Numbered from the stretch's first letter, positions 52,511 to 60,087 are shown. The stretch is DNA of 64,000 bases from Methylobacterium sp. J-070 (GCF_022829385.1 NZ_JAKSXX010000261.1:1-64000); one strand, 5' to 3'. Made by a program: numbers and translations. The notes: generated by a model from the letters alone, not told the origin.

Positions 52511-52753
52511 CTACAAGCCCGAGCGCAGGATGCCGTCGGCCGAGATCCCGCCCGGGAAGCCGCGGTCGTGCGCCACCAGGATCGTCGCGGACTTCTGCGG
52601 GTCGAGGCCGAGCGCGCGCCGGATGATGGAGCGGACGCGCAGCATCTCGTCGAGCGACCGGAAAGTCGACGATTTTCCTTCGTAAGACACGGACGTGACG
52701 CCCGCGGCGATACCGGTCTCGATCGCGTCGAGCTGCGCCTGGGTGAAGGCCAT
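52511..52753 (-). CDS. gpW-like head-tail joining protein
   Basis: An 80-residue protein. FTQAQLDAIETGIAAGVTSV, SYEGKSSTFRSLDEMLRVRS matches the gpW family, which plugs the portal and starts tail attachment. Its ATG overlaps the terminase stop by one base. The order terminase, gpW, portal, protease-capsid is the lambda head order. Confidence 0.9.
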   Translation of the reverse strand: MAFTQAQLDAIETGIAAGVTSVSYEGKSSTFRSLDEMLRVRSIIRRALGLDPQKSATILVAHDRGFPGGISADGILRSGL

Positions 52754-54855
52754 CAGTCTCTCCGGCTCATCCAGCCCCCGGGCCGGTTGTGGTTGATGAA
52801 GCCCGAGTGCTGCGGTCGGGCGTAGGCGGGCGGCGGCGGTGGGGGCGGCGGCAGCGGCGGTGGCGGAAGTGCCGCCGGTACCGGGGCGGCCTCGGCGGCC
52901 GGAGCCGGCGGTAGGTCTGAGCCCGGGACGGTTTCACCGCTCCCCGGAGCAACGGTCTCAGGTCCGGCCTCGGCGTCCTCGGCCTCGTCCCGCTCCGGCA
53001 TGCGCCCCAGCGCCACGTAGCGGCCGCTGGAGGCCTGCAGGCCGCACATCGCGACGTAGGCGTAGACGAAGCACACACCCGCCTCGTGGGCGGCCTTGGG
53101 CTTCTCCCACTCGCTGTAGCCTTGGCGCAGGTTCACCAGCGGCTTCTCGCGGGTGAGCTGCTCGAAGTACTCGGCGTCGATCGGGCGCGAGCCGGAGGCC
53201 GGCACGAGCGGGAAGTGCACGTAGCGCGGGCCGGGCTCGACCAAAGCCAGCGAGCCGTAGGCGAAGTCGCGGGCGGCGTTACCGCCGATCATGTACAGGT
53301 TCGCGCCGAGCTTCGTTGTCGGCAGCCGCGGCCAAACCCTTGTACGGGCGCCCCGGGCCTCGGACTTACCCTTGATCGCCCAGACCTTGCGGCGGCGGCG
53401 CTCGTTGCAGAATGCGTAGACCTCGGAGGTATGGTGCCCGCCGGAGTCGATGGCGGCCGCGCTGATCCTCAGGGCGACGCCGTCGCTGCGGGTGAACCCG
53501 CGCAGCAGCAGGCGATCGAGGTTCTGCCAGACCTCCGGCTTCGCCGGGTCGCCCGGCAGCACGAAGTGGCCGATGAGCGCGCACTCGAGACCTGCGCCCC
53601 AGCCCCAGACGGCACCTTCGAGGCGCGCGTTGGCGCCGGACTGGACGTCGCCGCCGAGCGTCAGCGTGCGAACCCAGTCGGGCAGCTCGGCGCCGTAGGC
53701 CTCCCGGCGCTCCAGGAAGGTGTCCGGCCGGATCTCCTGGCCGTAGCTCTGCCGGTGCACCCGGCCGAGCACGTTGTTGTTGAAGGTTTGGACCTTGCCG
53801 GCGGGGTCGTCGCACGCCTCCAACCACTCCTGCACGATCACCGGCCAAGCCGCGTTCGCGTTGAGCGACATGCCGGTCCAGAGGTGGAAGCCTGCGTGGG
53901 GCGTCTTCGGGACCGCGGTCGGGCGCCAGATGCCGTTCTCGTCCATCCAGGCCTTGCGGCCCTCGTCGATCGTGTGGCCGCAGGTGCCCTGGTACCAGAC
54001 GTCCTTCAGCGACCCGTCGGGCCCGAGGTTCCACTTCATCCCGTGGGACAGGTCTTTGCCGCCCCAGTCGAGGTACTGGAACACGCCGCAGCGCGGACAG
54101 GGCACGAAGTACCGGCGCTGGTCCGAGGCCAGCCATCGCTTCCAGATCCGGCTCGTGCTCTCCAGGAGCGGTGTCGAGCCGAAGATCTGCTTGCGATTGT
54201 AGAACGTCTCCCCGCGGGTCCAGAACAGCTTGGCTTTGTCCCCCTGACTGCCGGCGCCCGGGGTCCAGCCGTCCGCGTCGTACTCGTCGCCGACCTGAAA
54301 CCGCGCCGAGTAGCGCCGGAAGGCGTCGTCCGAGGCCGCACCGGGCACCCGCACGATGGCGCCGTTGGCCAGCTGGAAGAAGGTGTTGCTGTCCTGCTTG
54401 TGGCCCTTCCGGACCGGCCGCATCAGCTCGGCCAGCACGGGCGTCTCGCGCAGCATCGGCGCGATCTCGGTGGCGCCGAACTCCTCCGCGTCCTTCGCCA
54501 CCGGCTGCGCGAACGCGCACAGCGTCGGTTCCTGGTGGAGGTGGTAGCCCAGCGCCAGCAGGGCGCAGCGGGTGTAGCCGACGCGGGCCGCCTTCAGGAC
54601 CGACACGAGTGGGATCGTCGGGTCACAGAAGGCGTCGACGAGCCCGCGCTGGTACCCGTAGAGGGTCACTTCGCCGCTCTCGGCACCCGTGCTCTTCGGG
54701 ATCCGCCCGAACTTCTCGGCCCAGGCCGAGCCGCTCATCTCGGCCTTGAAGGCCAGGGCCTCGTCGAACAGCGCGTCGATCGACCCGCGCAGGGCCTCGC
54801 GTCCGGCCGGGTACTCACCCCTCCGGTGGCTGCTGATCCTCTCCGACAGGCTCAT
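52753..54855 (-). CDS. Terminase large subunit (lambda GpA type)
   Basis: A 700-residue packaging ATPase/nuclease. The Walker-A-like segment VLKAARVGYTR is near residues 87-97, the Walker-B-like VGDEYDAD near 200, and the nuclease-side segment LTLGGDVQSGANARLEGAVW in the second half. Paired cysteines (CPRCG, GTCGHT) resemble a zinc ribbon. The C-terminus (from about residue 625) is an unusual Pro/Ala-rich extension ending in RRD. The ATG at 54855 gives MSLSERISSH and overlaps the small-subunit gene by 41 bp. Confidence 0.93.
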   Translation of the reverse strand: MSLSERISSHRRGEYPAGREALRGSIDALFDEALAFKAEMSGSAWAEKFGRIPKSTGAESGEVTLYGYQRGLVDAFCDPTIPLVSVLKAARVGYTRCALLALGYHLHQEPTLCAFAQPVAKDAEEFGATEIAPMLRETPVLAELMRPVRKGHKQDSNTFFQLANGAIVRVPGAASDDAFRRYSARFQVGDEYDADGWTPGAGSQGDKAKLFWTRGETFYNRKQIFGSTPLLESTSRIWKRWLASDQRRYFVPCPRCGVFQYLDWGGKDLSHGMKWNLGPDGSLKDVWYQGTCGHTIDEGRKAWMDENGIWRPTAVPKTPHAGFHLWTGMSLNANAAWPVIVQEWLEACDDPAGKVQTFNNNVLGRVHRQSYGQEIRPDTFLERREAYGAELPDWVRTLTLGGDVQSGANARLEGAVWGWGAGLECALIGHFVLPGDPAKPEVWQNLDRLLLRGFTRSDGVALRISAAAIDSGGHHTSEVYAFCNERRRRKVWAIKGKSEARGARTRVWPRLPTTKLGANLYMIGGNAARDFAYGSLALVEPGPRYVHFPLVPASGSRPIDAEYFEQLTREKPLVNLRQGYSEWEKPKAAHEAGVCFVYAYVAMCGLQASSGRYVALGRMPERDEAEDAEAGPETVAPGSGETVPGSDLPPAPAAEAAPVPAALPPPPLPPPPPPPPAYARPQHSGFINHNRPGGWMSRRD

Positions 54856-55381
54856 CGTCAGCGTCGTGCTCCGGAAGCCAGCGGCGACCCAGTTCCAGTC
54901 GTGCGGCAGCGAAGGCCCGGTTGGTCTCTTTGCGGGCCAGCGCCTCGATCTCGGGGGCGCTGTCCATCGTCGTGGCGCGGGCGGCGATCTTGGCCGCCAT
55001 GTTCGAAAGGCCGGTCCTGAGAACCTGGCAGAACGTCGCCAGGTCGGCGATCGCATCGTGCCGGGAGACGACGGACTTCAGAGCCTCGTCCGCGCCGATC
55101 TCGGCCACCACCGCGTTGGCCACCGCGCGGCGGCAGTCGGCGTCCTCGCGCCGGGACTTGCTGCTGTCGTCGCCGGCGTTCATCGCGACGTTCTCGACGG
55201 CGCGCTGGATCTTCCAGTCGATCACGGCGGCCGAGTCGAACTGGTACTCCACGCCGTTGCTGCCGCGCTCGACGTACGGGCAGCCCTTCTCGACCCAGGT
55301 CGAGATGGTGTTGGTGCTGACGGCGAAGATCTTGGCCAGCTCGGTGCGGTTGAGCAGCCGACCGTCGATCGCGCCGGACAT
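54815..55381 (-). CDS. Terminase small subunit-like protein
   Basis: A 188-residue protein. SGAIDGRLLNRTELAKIFAV, STNTISTWVEKGCPYV and FDSAAVIDWKIQ form an Nu1-like helix-turn-helix at the N-terminus (winged-helix DNA binding), then a helical region with ERELGRRWLP-like ending (ARLELGRRWLPEHDADDEPV). It recognizes the packaging site and recruits the large subunit. The ATG at 55381 is preceded by three in-frame TTG codons. The 3' end overlaps the large-subunit gene by 41 bp. Confidence 0.85.
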   Translation of the reverse strand: MSGAIDGRLLNRTELAKIFAVSTNTISTWVEKGCPYVERGSNGVEYQFDSAAVIDWKIQRAVENVAMNAGDDSSKSRREDADCRRAVANAVVAEIGADEALKSVVSRHDAIADLATFCQVLRTGLSNMAAKIAARATTMDSAPEIEALARKETNRAFAAARLELGRRWLPEHDADDEPVGEDQQPPEG

Positions 55382-55481
55382 CAACAACAACCCCGGTTTT
55401 CAAAATTTTAGAGACGGTGAACCACCGGGGTCCGAATTCCCCTCACCGGCACCCCCTCCCGGGAAGGACCCTGGATTTGGC

Positions 55482-55491
55482 GGGGGGGGGG
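55482..55491 (+). repeat. G10 homopolymer tract
   Basis: Ten G residues, then T and five more G, in the gap between a morphogenesis gene and the terminase small-subunit gene. It is the longest homopolymer seen and could form a G-quadruplex. It lies about 100 bp upstream of the terminase start. Confidence 0.7.
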
Positions 55492-55549
55492 TGGGGGCCT
55501 GGCCGGCCCCGCCCGTGCGCTGCGCGGGCCGCTGGCGGCCTCCGCGCGT

Positions 55550-56275
55550 TCAGCCCTTCCGGCGCACGTCGTTGACGACGAAGCGCTCCCAGGCCGCCCG
55601 GAAATGCTTCCGGTATGCGGCCGGTATCACTGTGCGCCCCTTCTCGTAGTAGGGGAAGCGCTTGGTGTAGCTCATCCCCTTCACGAAGATCAGGATCGGC
55701 ACCGCGGCACGGGCTTCGCGCAGGTACACGCCATCAGGCGCCTTCGTACCGCGCAGGACGAAGTAGTCCAGGTTCCGCTTGCGGTTCGATCGCTTCGGCC
55801 GCTTGGCCGTATTCTGCATCCGGTCCGACTGCGCGCCGAGCGCGGACAGGAGCCGGGTGATGTAGGCGCCCGAGATGTTGCCCGAACTGTCCAGGGGACA
55901 ACCGCGACCCGGGACGGCGAACTCGTTGCTCCGCATGATCCCGGTGCGGATCAGCAGGATCTCGAAGCGCTTGTGGCGGCGCGTACCGCCCTGGACCTGA
56001 GGCCCGAGATACTTCCAGGCCGGGATCGACCCGAAGCCTTCCTTGAACCCGAGCTCCGCCTGCAGGCGCTGCTTGGTGGCAGGCCTGACCATCAGCGCGT
56101 TCAGAGTGAACGGGCGGGGCTGGTCGAACACCGACCGCATGGTCTCGCGCTCGGCCTCGCGCGCATCCTTCATCGCGTTGGTCAGCGCGAAGGCGGCGAC
56201 GAACGGGACCTGCTTGGCGGCGCGCCCGACAGCCTCGGCCTTCAGGCCAAACTCGCTGGCATCAAGCTTGAGCAT
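55550..56275 (-). CDS. Prophage protein, virion morphogenesis-like
   Basis: A 241-residue basic protein (KQVPFVAAFALTNAMKDARE, TMRSVFDQPRPFTLNALMVR, YYEKGRTVIPAAYRKHFRAA). It is not firmly recognised. Its size, basic charge and position before the terminases recall phage virion-morphogenesis or minor head proteins. It starts 5 bp beyond a tiny gene on the same strand. Confidence 0.5.
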   Translation of the reverse strand: MLKLDASEFGLKAEAVGRAAKQVPFVAAFALTNAMKDAREAERETMRSVFDQPRPFTLNALMVRPATKQRLQAELGFKEGFGSIPAWKYLGPQVQGGTRRHKRFEILLIRTGIMRSNEFAVPGRGCPLDSSGNISGAYITRLLSALGAQSDRMQNTAKRPKRSNRKRNLDYFVLRGTKAPDGVYLREARAAVPILIFVKGMSYTKRFPYYEKGRTVIPAAYRKHFRAAWERFVVNDVRRKG

Positions 56276-56279
56276 GGGC

Positions 56280-56351
56280 TCACCGCGCGACGGTGATGGT
56301 CTTCACCTTGCCCGAGACGGGATCGAGGATCGTCAGCGTCTGGGCGGCCAT
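56280..56351 (-). CDS. Possible 23-residue prophage protein
   Basis: A short frame (MAAQTLTILDPVSGKVKTIT) between two supported genes, with its start just behind the upstream stop and its stop 5 bp before the next gene. The beta-strand-like sequence and tight spacing suggest a real micro-gene, but the evidence is thin. Confidence 0.3.
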   Translation of the reverse strand: MAAQTLTILDPVSGKVKTITVAR

Positions 56352-56353
56352 GG

Positions 56354-56623
56354 TCAGCAGCTCTGCATCGGCTGCGGCACGTCGCGGCTCTGCTGCACCA
56401 GGCGCGTGGCCGGCCGCTCGACCGTGAGCTCGGTGGCGTTGTCGAGGATCAGGACGGTGACGTCGCGGAAGCCCGCGTCGCGGCACATGCCGATCAGCTC
56501 GTCTTGCCACTTCTCGGCCGTGGCCGGCTGCAGCTTCTCGCTCGTGCGGATCACGAGGATATCGCCGTGCCGGACCTCGAGGCGGTCCAGTTGGCGGTCG
56601 ATCTCTTGGGCCAAGGTGTTCAC
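56354..56623 (-). CDS. Small prophage protein coupled to the recombinase gene
   Basis: An 89-residue protein (NTLAQEIDRQLDRLEVRHGD, FRDVTVLILDNATELTVERP). It is not recognised. Its GTG start overlaps the recombinase stop as GTGA, so it is translated by coupling. An alternating alpha/beta pattern suggests a small globular domain. Confidence 0.5.
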   Translation of the reverse strand: MNTLAQEIDRQLDRLEVRHGDILVIRTSEKLQPATAEKWQDELIGMCRDAGFRDVTVLILDNATELTVERPATRLVQQSRDVPQPMQSC

Positions 56624-57468
56624 CGGACGATGCGGGCGTGGCTGCCCGGGCGGTTGACGTGGGTGACGACGCCGCCGGTGATGAACACCACCTCCGTGCG
56701 CCCGAAGTAGGTTTGGTTGTTCAGCACATAGCTGACGCCACCGCCGGACCAGCGCCGCCCGCGGGGCGACGGGATGCCGTCGGCGTTGAGGCCGTCGGCG
56801 ATAGCGCGGACCGTGCGGCCGGCGCCGTTCTCGGCGAAGATCCGGCGGACGACGGCTGCTGGCTCCTCATCGATGAGGAGGCCGCCCTTACCGTCCGATA
56901 GGTAGCCGTAGGGGATGCGACCGCAGCTGTAGCCGCCCTGGCCGGCCTTCTGCATGCGGCCGCCCTTGGTGCGCTCCGTGATCGTGTCGCGTTCCTGTTC
57001 CGCGAGGGCTGAAAGCACGCCGAAGATGAGCCGGCCGGCGGCCGAGCCCGTATCCATCCCTTCCGAGATGCTGCGGATGCTCACGCCGTGCTGGGCATCG
57101 AGTTCGCCAGACGTGCCCACCGCGAGCGCGAGGGAGCGGGCGAGGCGATCGAAGCGCTTCACGAGGAGCACGGAGAACCGCTCGTCTGCGGCGAGCTCCA
57201 GCACCTTCGCGAACCCGGGTCGATCCGCCGGGCGGGTCGTGCCGGAAACGCCTGGGTCGGCGTGGACGGCGATCAGCTCCAGGCCGACTGCGTCCGCGTA
57301 CTTGCGGATGGCATCCTCCTGCGCATCGAGGCCGAAGCCCGACTGCGCCTGCTCCTCGGTGGAGACGCGGATGTAGCCGACCGCCCGAGCCCGCACCTCT
57401 TCGCGCTGGGCCGTCTGGACCGCATTCCTACGGAGCGCGCGGCGGGCGCGAGCGCTACTTGTAGCCAC
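56620..57468 (-). CDS. Serine recombinase (resolvase/invertase type)
   Basis: A 282-residue protein. RAVGYIRVSTEEQAQSGFGL is the N-terminal resolvase domain with catalytic Ser (VSTEEQ). LLVKRFDRLARSLA and LDAQHGVSIRSISEGMDT follow, with FGVLSALAEQERDTITERTK. The recombinase domain continues (RIPYGYLSDGKGG, VRRIFAENGAGRTVRAIADG). It is longer than Tn3-type resolvases (about 185) and shorter than large serine integrases (about 450-600). The GTG at 57468 with AGGGG eight bases upstream is the likely start. It is the only DNA-mobility gene in the prophage. A perfect palindrome lies just upstream. Confidence 0.85.
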   Translation of the reverse strand: MATSSARARRALRRNAVQTAQREEVRARAVGYIRVSTEEQAQSGFGLDAQEDAIRKYADAVGLELIAVHADPGVSGTTRPADRPGFAKVLELAADERFSVLLVKRFDRLARSLALAVGTSGELDAQHGVSIRSISEGMDTGSAAGRLIFGVLSALAEQERDTITERTKGGRMQKAGQGGYSCGRIPYGYLSDGKGGLLIDEEPAAVVRRIFAENGAGRTVRAIADGLNADGIPSPRGRRWSGGGVSYVLNNQTYFGRTEVVFITGGVVTHVNRPGSHARIVR

Positions 57469-57512
57469 CCGCAAACCCCTGTGATTGCTACGCTTTTCGG
57501 ATCGAATTTGGC

Positions 57513-57546
57513 CGTTGTCTGATAATTCAAGAATTATCAGACAACG
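57513..57546. repeat. Perfect 16-bp inverted repeat, probable recombinase site
   Basis: CGTTGTCTGATAATTC and GAATTATCAGACAACG are exact inverses separated by AA. The 28-bp core (57516-57543) has the TGTC...AATT half-site layout and central dinucleotide of resolvase crossover sites. It lies 45 bp upstream of the recombinase gene. The AT-rich patch contrasts with about 70 percent GC around it. It could also be an operator. Confidence 0.75.
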
Positions 57547-57672
57547 CCGGTTTTCGAGGCCTTCAGCGGGCCGCGGGCAACGCGCTCGGCGACCGCTTGG
57601 AAGCCTCCGTCGGTCAAGAGGCCGCATGCGATCCGTTCGCGCTCAGGGGTTACCCCAAAGATCGGAGACCCC

Positions 57673-57912
57673 ATGACCTTCATACGTATCACCGCGTTCG
57701 CGCTCATCCTTGCCAGCGGGAGCGCTGCACAAGCACAGTCGACCGGCGCGGCCATCACGTCGGTCCGCGATACCACTGCGCTCGGGCAGACCAAGCCACC
57801 GAGCCGCAGCGCGAGCCCGACCTCCCGGAATGATCCGGGTCGGCGCTCTCAGAACCAGCTCAATCAGGACAAGATCGCCAAAGGCATCTGCATCGGCTGC
57901 GGCCCGAAGTAG
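57673..57912 (+). CDS. Small exported protein, unknown
   Basis: A 79-residue protein with a signal peptide (RITAFALILASGSAAQAQ) and a hydrophilic mature part rich in Ser/Asn ending ICIGCGPK with two cysteines. GGAG five bases before the ATG at 57673 supports the start. It is the only plus-strand gene in this part and is divergent from the recombinase. Function is unknown. Confidence 0.55.
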   Translation: MTFIRITAFALILASGSAAQAQSTGAAITSVRDTTALGQTKPPSRSASPTSRNDPGRRSQNQLNQDKIAKGICIGCGPK

Positions 57913-57984
57913 GCGATCAACCTTGCTCGGCCAGAGCTCGGGCGAGGCACAACGCGAACCGCCGGTACCAGGCCCGAAACACGG

Positions 57985-58125
57985 TCAGGCCCGCATCAGC
58001 GTCAGCCACGCGTCCGCGATCGCGAACGGCAGCTGGGTGTTGGCCTCGATCCAGATCTCCGCGGTCGCGCGGTAGACGTCGAGAAGCGACCAGAGATCCA
58101 GGCGGTGGCGCGGCTCAGAGGGCAT
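57985..58125 (-). CDS. Very small prophage protein
   Basis: A 46-residue protein (HRLDLWSLLDVYRATAEIWI). It overlaps the 3' end of the next upstream gene by 11 bp in a different frame. A Trp/Leu-rich, amphipathic helix is visible. It is not recognised. Confidence 0.4.
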   Translation of the reverse strand: MPSEPRHRLDLWSLLDVYRATAEIWIEANTQLPFAIADAWLTLMRA

Positions 58126-58522
58126 CGTCGCCCACCAGGTCCTCGACGATCGCCTCGCGGTCCTCATCCGTGTCCGCGAGGCGATGCGCGTGCATCTCCG
58201 TGGCCCCGTCGGCCGCGGCGAGCTCGACGGCCTCGGCCATCGTTCCCCGCCAGCCGGCACCGACGATGCGGGCGAGCCCGTCATCACCGCGGCGCACGCC
58301 GAGGATCACGGCGCCGGGCGCGTCGACGTCCGAGCGGGCCTGGGCCAACGTGTAGACGGCCACCACGTAGCGCCGACCGGACTGGCCGCGCCACGCGGCC
58401 AGCGCGATCTTCGGCGAGGCCTTCCCAGACAGGGGCACCTCGCGGATCGGGGTGCGGGTCACGCGGTTGCTCCGAGCCTGATCCATGGCCGCCGACCAGG
58501 CGACGCGGCGGTTCGAACTCAC
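58115..58522 (-). CDS. Small prophage protein, unknown
   Basis: A 135-residue protein. KIALAAWRGQSGRRYVVAVY and AVILGVRRGDDGLARIVGAG show a beta-rich core, and WRGTMAEAVELAAADGATEM a helix, followed by an acidic tail. It is not recognised. The GTG at 58522 overlaps the preceding stop as GTGA, consistent with coupling through this gene row. Confidence 0.5.
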   Translation of the reverse strand: MSSNRRVAWSAAMDQARSNRVTRTPIREVPLSGKASPKIALAAWRGQSGRRYVVAVYTLAQARSDVDAPGAVILGVRRGDDGLARIVGAGWRGTMAEAVELAAADGATEMHAHRLADTDEDREAIVEDLVGDDAL

Positions 58523-58722
58523 GGCCGGCCGCCGCACACGACCTTCGTGTACCGCCCATCACCCAGCAGCTGCTCGCTGGCGATGGTCGTCTGGCCGGTC
58601 ATGAGGCAGGCGAAGACGGAAGGCGTCTTGATGGTGGCGACGTTGAGCGCGGTCTCGCGCGTGCAGTCGGGCTGCGCGGTGGTCGCGGCGCACACCAGGA
58701 TCAGGGCGAAGACCGTGTTCAT
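58519..58722 (-). CDS. Small exported prophage protein
   Basis: A 67-residue protein with a signal peptide (MNTVFALILVCAATTAQ) and three or more cysteines in the mature part (DCTRETALNV, FACLMTGQ, VVCGGRP). The pattern resembles small exported proteins seen in related prophages. Its ATG overlaps the previous stop as ATGA. Confidence 0.5.
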   Translation of the reverse strand: MNTVFALILVCAATTAQPDCTRETALNVATIKTPSVFACLMTGQTTIASEQLLGDGRYTKVVCGGRP

Positions 58723-58925
58723 GCGGAATTCCCCAGGCTGATGGCGGCGATCAGGACGCAGGCGCCGAGTGCGAAGTGCAGGGCCGCGATCAGCAGGACG
58801 TCGCGGAACGACATCACGGCGGAGCGGCCGGGATGGTGGGCGTCGAGGCCGGCGACCGCGAGCAGCAGCACGAGCGCCACCGCGATGAACGGCAGCGGCG
58901 CAAGGCGCTCGATCAGGTCGGGCAT
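58719..58925 (-). CDS. Small membrane protein
   Basis: A 68-residue protein with two hydrophobic segments (LPFIAVALVLLLAVAGLDA; FRDVLLIAALHFALGACVLI). It is not recognised, and a holin-like role is conceivable but unsupported. It overlaps the downstream gene as ATGA. Confidence 0.5.
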   Translation of the reverse strand: MPDLIERLAPLPFIAVALVLLLAVAGLDAHHPGRSAVMSFRDVLLIAALHFALGACVLIAAISLGNSA

Positions 58926-58926
58926 G

Positions 58927-59082
58927 TCAGCGCCGCGGACTCTTGGTCGGCATCAGGACGGCGCAGAGCGCCACGATCAGCGCGATCGCAAGGACTTGCG
59001 CGGTCATCGGCGACAGGCAGACCGGCGGCACGAAGGGCGCGATGTGCTCTGGAGCGGGGACGTCGAGGATGAGGCCGTCCAT
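58927..59082 (-). CDS. Small membrane protein
   Basis: A 51-residue protein with one hydrophobic helix (AQVLAIALIVALCAVLMP) and a basic end. The ATG at 59082 begins one base after the upstream stop. It is not recognised. Part of a row of small co-directional prophage genes. Confidence 0.4.
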   Translation of the reverse strand: MDGLILDVPAPEHIAPFVPPVCLSPMTAQVLAIALIVALCAVLMPTKSPRR

Positions 59083-59083
59083 G

Positions 59084-59233
59084 TCAGGGAGCTTCACCGG
59101 CGGACAGGGCACGGCCGGCGAACACCGGACGACCGACGCAGAGCGGCTGGGCGGGATCGCGCCAGGAGCGGACCGGGACCGGAACGGCGCGGCGCAGGCC
59201 GACGAGTAGTGCCACGCGCGCCAGGAGGCTCAC
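59084..59233 (-). CDS. Very small basic protein
   Basis: A 49-residue protein (LLARVALLVGLRRAVPVPVR) whose GTG overlaps the previous stop as GTGA. Basic and Val/Leu-rich. The coupling is the main evidence for reality. Confidence 0.35.
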   Translation of the reverse strand: MSLLARVALLVGLRRAVPVPVRSWRDPAQPLCVGRPVFAGRALSAGEAP

Positions 59234-59460
59234 GACCGGAAGCCCTGCAGGAAGGCGCGCCGCACCTGCACGCAGTCGGCGGCGTTGCGGCACTCCTCGC
59301 TGACCACGGCGGCGATGCGCTCGTGCATCGCCGACGGGGCCTTGGCGGCGTAGGCGTCGAACGCATCGGCCGCGGCCCGAAGGCTAGTGGCCGAGGTGCC
59401 GACCATCGGAGCGAGCTGCTCGACGGCTTGGTCGACGAGCTCGGAGGCGCTGAAAGTCAT
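59230..59460 (-). CDS. Small prophage protein
   Basis: A 76-residue helical protein (FSASELVDQAVEQLAPMVGT, AADAFDAYAAKAPSAMHERI) with two cysteines near the end. The ATG at 59460 is chosen over a longer reading. It is not recognised. Its stop is coupled to the next gene. Confidence 0.45.
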   Translation of the reverse strand: MTFSASELVDQAVEQLAPMVGTSATSLRAAADAFDAYAAKAPSAMHERIAAVVSEECRNAADCVQVRRAFLQGFRS

Positions 59461-59473
59461 GCGGTTCGGGCTC

Positions 59474-59623
59474 TCAGCCGAAGATCGAGCGGAAGAACGA
59501 GGCGTCGAAGGCCAGCCGGAACTGCAGGCTCTCGGCACGGAAGCGCATGTCCGGCGTGGCGCAGTCGCAGCGCAGGATCGCCGCGCACAGGTCGAGGAGC
59601 GCGGCGCGCTGGGAGGCGGTCAT
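59474..59623 (-). CDS. Very small prophage protein
   Basis: A 49-residue protein (TASQRAALLDLCAAILRCDC, MRFRAESLQFRLAFDASFF). GGAG five bases before the ATG at 59623 is a good ribosome-binding site. It lies in the gap between two recognised small genes and is similar in style to them. Cysteine-containing amphipathic helices are visible. Function is unknown. Confidence 0.5.
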   Translation of the reverse strand: MTASQRAALLDLCAAILRCDCATPDMRFRAESLQFRLAFDASFFRSIFG

Positions 59624-59820
59624 GGACGCTCCAAAGAAAAACACCGCCGGAGCGGGGCTGTGGATCCACTGGATTGCGGGGCCGCGCAGCCCCGGATGGG
59701 CTGAACACGCGAGGGCCTCACGTTAGAAGGACGGCACGAGAGGTACCCGGCGGTCCTCTCGTCCGGATGGCGGGTCGGGCGGCTATGCCCTCAAGCTGGA
59801 GCTCGGCCCGCCACCGGCGT

Positions 59821-60087
59821 TCATGCAGTCTTCGACACCGCCCTGATGCGTTCCCGGTGGCGCAGCACGGCAGCTGGGATCGGCGCAGGCGCGCGTCGCG
59901 GCGGCCCGGAGGCCTCTTGGTCGGGCCAATGCCCGGTGAGCTCGCGGTAGAAGCGGCGGAGGCCGTCGCGGATCTCGTCGCGCTCGACCATGAAAGACTC
60001 GGCGCTGTGCCGATGGCTCGGCATCTTCAGCCGGTCGGCCTGGCCGCAGAGCAGCCGCAGGCGCTCGGCTATCTCGCGCTCTGTCAC
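59821..60087 (-). CDS. Small prophage protein, first of the minus-strand block
   Basis: An 88-residue charged helical protein (REIAERLRLLCGQADRLKMP, VERDEIRDGLRRFYRELTGH). It is not recognised. It is the most upstream minus-strand gene before the terminator at 60326 and therefore the likely start of the prophage transcription block. Confidence 0.45.
   Translation of the reverse strand: MTEREIAERLRLLCGQADRLKMPSHRHSAESFMVERDEIRDGLRRFYRELTGHWPDQEASGPPRRAPAPIPAAVLRHRERIRAVSKTA

Larger units (their letters stand above)
22556..60087 (-). mobile_element. Prophage: lambda-like head, Mu-like contractile tail
   Basis: A block of about 37 kb with nearly all genes on the minus strand. In transcription order it holds small genes, a serine recombinase, terminases, portal, capsid, sheath, tube, tape measure, baseplate, fibres and lysis genes. 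The left limit is placed at the terminators after the last lysis-region gene. The right limit is the last minus-strand small gene before the terminator at 60326. Both limits are approximate because no att repeats were found. The head/packaging genes (GpA-like terminase, gpW, lambda-type portal) and the tail genes (Mu L, M, N, P, gp45-gp48 types) come from different phage lineages. No Mu transposase, tyrosine integrase, repressor or replication gene is visible. Confidence 0.88.

Noticed and set aside
56620..57468. Recombinase as a large serine integrase
   Set aside because: At 282 residues it lacks the long zinc-ribbon and coiled-coil C-terminal parts of large serine integrases. It is kept as a resolvase/invertase-type recombinase whose exact role is open.
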